From Multifurca ochricompacta (Eukaryota; Basidiomycota; Agaricomycetes; Russulales; Russulaceae): a stretch of 11,088 nucleotides of DNA. The stretch lies in contig WTXG01000595.1 in the NCBI GenBank assembly GCA_022496185.1, positions 1 through 11,088 of the forward strand, given 5' to 3'. The notes beneath the pieces were generated by a model. The model saw nothing but the letters and a program-made list of their open reading frames with translations, was not told where the DNA came from and searched no databases. The position numbers were made by a program, and so were the translations under genes. Positions 7,259 through 11,088 of the stretch are shown piece after piece. The stretch's first letter is position 1. The number at the start of each line of letters is the position of its first letter.

Positions 7259-8327
7259 CCTTGGTAGAGGTCAACCATGAGGCGTGTATGTCAGTTGAAA
7301 GGTGCATTCTCCTCTTATGATTCTAACTAGCATGTGTTCCCTTTCAGCTTCGGGTCAATGTTGTTGGTTAATTGGGTAGGAAGGGCAAATGGGAAGGAGG
7401 TCACCACAGCTGCAAGATTCATATCAATGGATGTCACTGAAGATTCCTGGAGTAGTCATGCTTCCAGTCGAGGTTCGAGGAGGAAATCCAGGTTCGTTGG
7501 TTTGGCGTCAAGTGGGGCGCTGTTGATCAGGGAGTCGCTTGCAAGAAGGGCAAGGCAGTTTCAGTTCTCGGTAAGGCGCTCTCAATGTCTAGTGCTACTG
7601 ATCTGTCTGCTAAGTTTTGATCCGGAGATTGGTATTCGAGGGACGCGTCATCTATTGGAGGGGTCTGTGGTTCTCACACTGAGTGAGACATTGTCGTTCG
7701 GGGATTCAGGAAAGGGGACATGTCATTGTCTCCTTGTGGGTTTGGTGAGTGTTTCTCATTCTAAGTTCTGTTAAGTCTGTTCTAATTTCTGCTGTGTCAA
7801 GGTCATTCAGGCCACAGTCCTTCAAGTTATGGAGCATGCGCAAGGTCAAGGTCAAGACTGTCAAGGATCAGTCAAGTCACAGTATTAAGGTGAACCACAG
7901 AGGGCCAGGATCAAGGCTCAAGGTCAAGGCTATCAAAAGCAAGTTGATTCAAGACTGTCAAAGTGAACTACAAGAGCTGCGGTCAACGTTCAAGAGGCCC
8001 ACAAGTTACAAGAGGGGCACACGTGCAAGAAGCAAGTCGAAGCAGTGGCAATAGGCCCTGCTGGAGGTCTGTCTTTCCAATATGTTCTGTTTAAATACAT
8101 GTACTCTAGTGTCTTGTAAGTAAGGTAGAATGCTCAGTATAATGGCTAGCCATGTGAATCTCCACTGGAGATTGAGACTGGAAATGCAAGTGTTGCACTA
8201 AGCAGATAAATTGTCACAAATTCGTCACAAACTGTCATGTCGACAAAATGCGTTCATGATACTTAGGATACACATCTAATAATACTCTTAGTAACCATAT
8301 ATAATATATATTGTGTGGTTTTAGTAG
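7259..8327. other. Flanking DNA without a convincing gene
   Basis: About 1.07 kb right of element A. Two open frames, 7334-7774 and 7749-8054 on the + strand, give proteins without a recognisable domain; the second is low-complexity and basic (Lys/Arg/Ser/Gln). The stretch 7797-7990 is rich in imperfect copies of tcaaggtca/aggtcaag. A 17-base hairpin (aatctcca-c-tggagatt) lies at 8157-8173. Around 8290-8312 it is AT-rich (atataatatata). No resemblance to gag or pol was seen. It may be old host or repeat sequence that received element A. Confidence 0.5.
7286..7347 (+). other. Putative spliceosomal intron (62 nt) beside the LTR
   Basis: Donor GTATGT at 7286, branch-point-like ttctaac at 7321-7327, acceptor ccctttcag ending at 7347: a textbook short fungal intron in size and signals. 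A second candidate is GTGAGT at 7745 with ttctaat at about 7780 and an acceptor cag at 7810 (66 nt). Conceptual splicing of the first does not give a long frame in any phase, so the host transcript may be non-coding or decayed. It starts only 27 bp from the LTR, so element A may have landed in an exon. Confidence 0.35.
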
Positions 8328-8470
8328 TGAGACTGTGTGGCTCAGTGGTTGGAGTGGGAGCGTGTGCATGTAGACATGGCTCTGACTGTAGGTCTTGGGT
8401 TCAATTCCCAATTTTGGCCATTTCTTTCCAGTTTAGGAGCCCACGGGAATTTCTCCCAGATGACTCGGAT
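8328..8470 (+). repeat. tRNA-derived, SINE-like sequence with Pol III A and B boxes
   Basis: tggctcagtgg at 8338-8348 fits the A-box consensus TRGYNNARNNG. ggttcaattcc at 8398-8408 fits the B box with R at position six, and the surrounding ttggg-ttcaatt-cccaa makes a perfect T-arm. The gctc...gagc D-stem is recognisable, but the acceptor ends do not pair and the A-to-B distance (about 49 bp) is long for a tRNA, so this is not a working tRNA gene. A tRNA-derived SINE head or tRNA pseudogene fits best. The right end is uncertain and may extend to 8705. Confidence 0.45.
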
Positions 8471-8524
8471 CTGTGAGTTGGGTATTCCCATGGCTGTGGA
8501 CTTTGGCTATGCCATATATGGAAA

Positions 8525-8705
8525 TAGACCAGTTGCAACCGGTCTAAACTGGTTTTCATCAGTCTTTCAATATTCTGTAATAGCATGCAACCGGCAACCA
8601 ATAAGTCACAGAATCTGGGCAACCGCAACTGGTGGTCCGGTTGCATTCAGTCGTGTCCGGTCCAGTTCTGGTCGCTTTTTCAGTTAGGGCAACCGGACCT
8701 TTAAA
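8525..8705. repeat. Palindromic block rich in GCAACCGG
   Basis: gcaaccgg occurs at 8535, 8587 and 8689, gcaaccgc at 8619, and the reverse complement inside 8634-8644. ggtccggttgc (8634-8644) and gcaaccggacc (8689-8699) are a perfect 11-bp inverted repeat. 8527-8544 is an 18-base palindrome except for one mismatched pair, and accagttgc/gcaactggt (8528, 8625) form another inverted pair. The block ends within about 10 bp of the left end of element B. It may be the tail of the SINE-like unit or a small foldback/MITE element. Confidence 0.5.
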
Positions 8706-8712
8706 CACTACC

Positions 8713-9087
8713 CGCGACCAATGGAAGGTGGCTTTCAGAGTAAAACCCATGCACCACCCTCAGCATGACCCAAATGCCATGGATACGTCGGCAGATAGAA
8801 CCTGAGCAAGAGCCACACTCACTGAGGATGAGAGGCAAACATTAATGAAAGAAGGAAGATGCTTTTGGTGTAAAGCACAAGGACACATGTCAAGGGAATG
8901 CCCAAAGAAGGGAGTACAGGTGGCCGAAGCAACGACCACGCCTATATGCAATAACCCACTGACCATCAAAAAGAAAACACCGATGAAAGAAGAGAAGGCC
9001 CAGGAAATATGGGCAAACATGATGAAGGAAAGTGAGGAAGTGTGAGCCATCTTAGTAGAGAAGGCATTCGCGAAGAAGGATTTTTGA
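8713..9087 (+). pseudogene. gag: gag 3' fragment of element B with zinc knuckle
   Basis: Frame equal to 8845. The CCHC knuckle at 8860-8901 (CFWCKAQGHMSREC) is intact and differs from element A at three positions. Two in-frame TGA codons, at 8803 and 9043, stand where A has Lys and Arg. The frame ends in gat-ttt-tga at 9079-9087, as in element A. Non-functional fragment. Confidence 0.85.
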
Positions 9088-9089
9088 TC
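9078..9089 (+). promoter_or_regulatory. gag/pol frameshift site of element B
   Basis: ggatttttgatc, identical in sequence and frame relation to element A at 1870-1881, although the bases around it have diverged. Conservation between two diverged copies supports a programmed -1 event, not a random mutation in one copy. Confidence 0.45.
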
Positions 9090-9575
9090 AGCTCAAACCC
9101 ATCGGCCTGGGCACGAGCACTACATGTAACCTCTGTGTATACTAGTTGCTTCAAATCTCTGAAAATACCAGTACATTTCGAGACTACACAGAAGACGGCC
9201 GATCGTGACATCCTGATTGATTCCAGAGCCACCGATAACTTTATTAGCTCACGAATGGCAAGAACCATGGGGTTGGGGATGCTGGCACTCCCCCAAGAAA
9301 AGAACATTTGGAATATTGATGGAACTGCAAACTGAGCAGGAAAAATCACCCATTACATGGATCTTAATGTCCAAGTAGGGGAAAGGACAAAAGTCATTCA
9401 CTTTCTGGTTACCAACTTAGGTGATGAAGATCTGGTCCTGGGATATCCCTGGCTCTTGGCATTCGAAGCAAAGATCAATTGGGGTGATGTGACCATGGAC
9501 AAAGAATTCTACCCCATTCTCATTACATTGATGGGGTATGACTATGCAGCCTGCCATTGGCAGTACACAGAATAG
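9078..9575 (+). pseudogene. pol: Protease fragment of element B, active-site Gly lost
   Basis: Frame equal to 9042. The active site reads LIDSRATDNFISS: the Gly of D-S-G is Arg (aga at 9225, gga in element A, a CG to CA change). The second motif FLVTNLGDEDLVLGYPWL is preserved at about 9400-9454. TGA at 9333 stands where A has Lys. After about 9555 a net deletion of about 28 bp relative to A destroys the frame, giving TAG at 9573. The loss of the protease Gly would by itself abolish maturation. Confidence 0.85.
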
Positions 9576-10560
9576 AAGGAGAAAGTGATGACCTCAGTTA
9601 CTGCTTCACTACCAAAGCCTCAGAACTTGCTCAGAAGGCAGTAGAAGGACAGACAGAGAAGACCTTTGAAGAAATAGTACTGGGGTGTACCACCGACATT
9701 GGAAAGTGTTTTCAGAAGAAGAATCGCAACGCTTCCCACCTACGTGACCATGGGACCATGCCATTGACTTCATACCTGACACCCCGGCCACAATTGACTG
9801 CAAAATCTATCTGTTATCCCAGACAGAACAGACAGTGCTCATGGCATTCCTTGAGGAGCACCTTGCAAAAGGATATATTCATCTGTCAAAGTCGCCATAT
9901 GCATCACCATTCTTCTTTATCAAGAAGAAAGATGGCAAACTTCACCTGTCCAAGATTATGACAAATAAATACCTACACTGTAAAAAATGCCTACCCCTTA
10001 CCACTTATATCAGAGCTCATTGACACTATGCAAACAAGTCCCTGTTCTCTAAAATGGATGTCCGCTGGGGCTACAACAATATTCGGATCAAAGAAGAAGA
10101 TCAGTGTAAGGCAGCGTTAAAACCAACCAGGGGCTCTTTGAGCCAAATGTCATGTTCTTCGGCCTTACCAACTCGCCAGCCATGTTCCAATCTATGATGA
10201 ACCACATTTTCCTGTGACCTCATTCTTACTGGTGAAGTGTGGTGTACATGGATGACATACTAGTGCCACCACAGGACGACCTGACCCATCATGAGAACGA
10301 GTACACCAAGTGTTGGATATCCTGCATGAGCATGATCTGTATCTCAAACCAGCCAAATGCATATTCAAACAACCAAGTGTAGAGTACCTGGGGATTATCT
10401 TAGAGGGAGGACATGTACGGATGGATCCAGTTAAATACAAGGAATCTGGGAATGGCCTGTACCCACATGCATCAAAGATGTGTGATCCTTTATTGGATTT
10501 TGCAACTTTTATTGACGTTTTGTCCAAGGATTCTCAGGGATCGCCCAACTGATGAAGGGT
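9576..10560 (+). pseudogene. pol: Reverse transcriptase fragment of element B, multiply frameshifted
   Basis: RT motifs are scattered over all three frames: KASELAQKA and EKTFEEIV near 9617-9679, [20 protein letters not shown] with [13 protein letters not shown] at 9850-9951, MDVRWGYNNIRI at about 10054, YMDD at 10245-10256 (VYMDDILV), and HEHDLYLKPAKC with VEYLGIILEGG at about 10325-10411. At 9745 an in-frame TGA stands where A has CGA (2566). Single-base losses account for most frame changes. No functional product is possible. Confidence 0.85.
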
Positions 10561-11088
10561 TATTAAAGAAGGATGTACCTTGGTATTGGGGGATGAACAA
10601 CAACAGGCCTTTGAACAAGTTCGAGATATCATCGGCTTGGAACCAGTCCTGTTACAACCAGATCTGAACAAGCCCTTCGAACTTGAAGTTGATGCGTCTC
10701 ACTTGCCAATGGCGCTGTACTGAACCAGCAGGACGCAGCAGGTTTACTCCATCCAGTCACCCTCTATTCAGAGGCATTCTCGCCAGCGGAGCAAAATTAC
10801 GACATCTGGGACAGAGAATTACTGGCCATTGTGAAAGCACTACAACATTGGCGACCATACCTAGTGGGAACCCCCCATAAAACCGTCATCCACACCAATC
10901 ACTCCAATCTACTCTATTGGAAGGAACCCCATAAAATCAGTTGATGGGTCGCCTGTGAAGTCCTGGAGCTAGAAGAGTACAACTTCATACTGAAACACAT
11001 CACAGGGAGCTGTAACACATGTGCAGATGCCCTGTCACGATGACCTGATCTGAATGAGGGAGGAGAGGACAACAATGATATCACAGTA
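10561..11088 (+). pseudogene. pol: RNase H fragment of element B, cut by window edge
   Basis: Recognisable as LKKDVPWYWG, FELEVDAS (with an indel after it), DIWDRELLAIVKALQHW, TVIHTNHSNLLYWKEPHKIS and CADALSR. The third acidic site is Asn (aat at 10897), as in element A. TGA at 10942 stands where A has CGA (3771), and the next codon is TGG for A's CGG. Another TGA lies at 11041. The window ends in the acidic linker before integrase. Confidence 0.88.

Larger units (their letters stand above)
8710..11088 (+). mobile_element. Decayed, 5'-truncated chromovirus relative (element B), runs off the window
   Basis: Collinear with about 1485-3930 of element A, same strand, with many substitutions and indels. 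Similarity starts near 8710 (gaccaatggaaggtggc against gatcagtggaaggcggc), so 5' LTR and most of gag are missing. The order gag zinc knuckle, protease, RT, RNase H is preserved. Silent and amino-acid differences throughout show it is not a recent copy of A but a diverged family member. Many differences are CG in A and TG or CA in B. Confidence 0.9.

Noticed and set aside
7334..7774. 146-codon + strand frame right of the LTR
   Set aside because: Starts before a probable 3' splice site, has no recognisable domain, and does not join to an upstream exon frame; kept only as part of the flank description.
7797..7990. CRISPR-like or satellite array
   Set aside because: The tcaaggtca copies are short, irregular and lack constant spacers; the genome type is eukaryotic.
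8328..8412. Functional tRNA gene
   Set aside because: The T-arm and internal promoter boxes are present, but acceptor stem and anticodon arm do not form and the box spacing is long.
8337..8687. 116-codon + strand frame
   Set aside because: It runs across the Pol III boxes and palindromic block, has no domain, and is best explained as chance openness of repeat DNA.
937..11043. TGA read as a sense codon (Trp or other recoding)
   Set aside because: Trp is encoded by TGG throughout, TGA positions align with Arg or Lys codons rather than Trp, and gag itself appears to end in TGA in both copies.

Overview
The window is repeat-rich eukaryotic DNA, most likely from a basidiomycete (mushroom-type) fungus. 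The evidence is a Ty3/gypsy chromovirus whose integrase and chromodomain read like those of Agaricomycetes, a fungal-style short intron signal, and point mutations concentrated at CpG, as expected in a genome with CpG-methylated transposons. The taxon is inferred from style, not searched. I see no intact host gene. All mobile-element sequence reads on the + strand.

Layout. (1) 1-7258: one nearly complete chromovirus, here called element A. Its 5' LTR is cut by the window edge (1-331 remains) and its 3' LTR is complete (6667-7258, 592 bp). The full element would be about 7.5 kb. Between the LTRs lie a primer site that matches the predicted 5' end of the element's own RNA (334-344), gag (354-1879, four frame breaks), and pol in the -1 frame (1873-6635: protease, reverse transcriptase, RNase H, integrase, chromodomain). 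An unusual roughly 420-residue C-terminal extension follows the chromodomain, with a coiled-coil-like stretch and four zinc knuckles. A polypurine tract (6654-6663) abuts the 3' LTR. (2) 7259-8327: flank without a convincing gene, but with one textbook fungal intron signal just next to the LTR. (3) 8328-8705: a tRNA-derived, SINE-like head with A and B boxes, followed by a GCAACCGG-rich palindromic block. (4) 8710-11088: element B, an older, heavily decayed, 5'-truncated relative of element A in the same orientation, running off the right edge in the RNase H-integrase linker.

How the parts work together: LTR promoter, self-primed reverse transcription, Gag particle, a -1 frameshift into Pol, and chromodomain-guided integration. 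Element A is now inactive: it has five in-frame TGA codons, five net -1 frame breaks and no ATG at the gag start. The most interesting points are the zinc-knuckle extension of pol, the 11-nt self-priming match, the purely CpG-type mutation record (5 of 5 LTR differences, and only TGA nonsense codons in aligned reading frames), and the gag/pol frameshift site shared by both copies.
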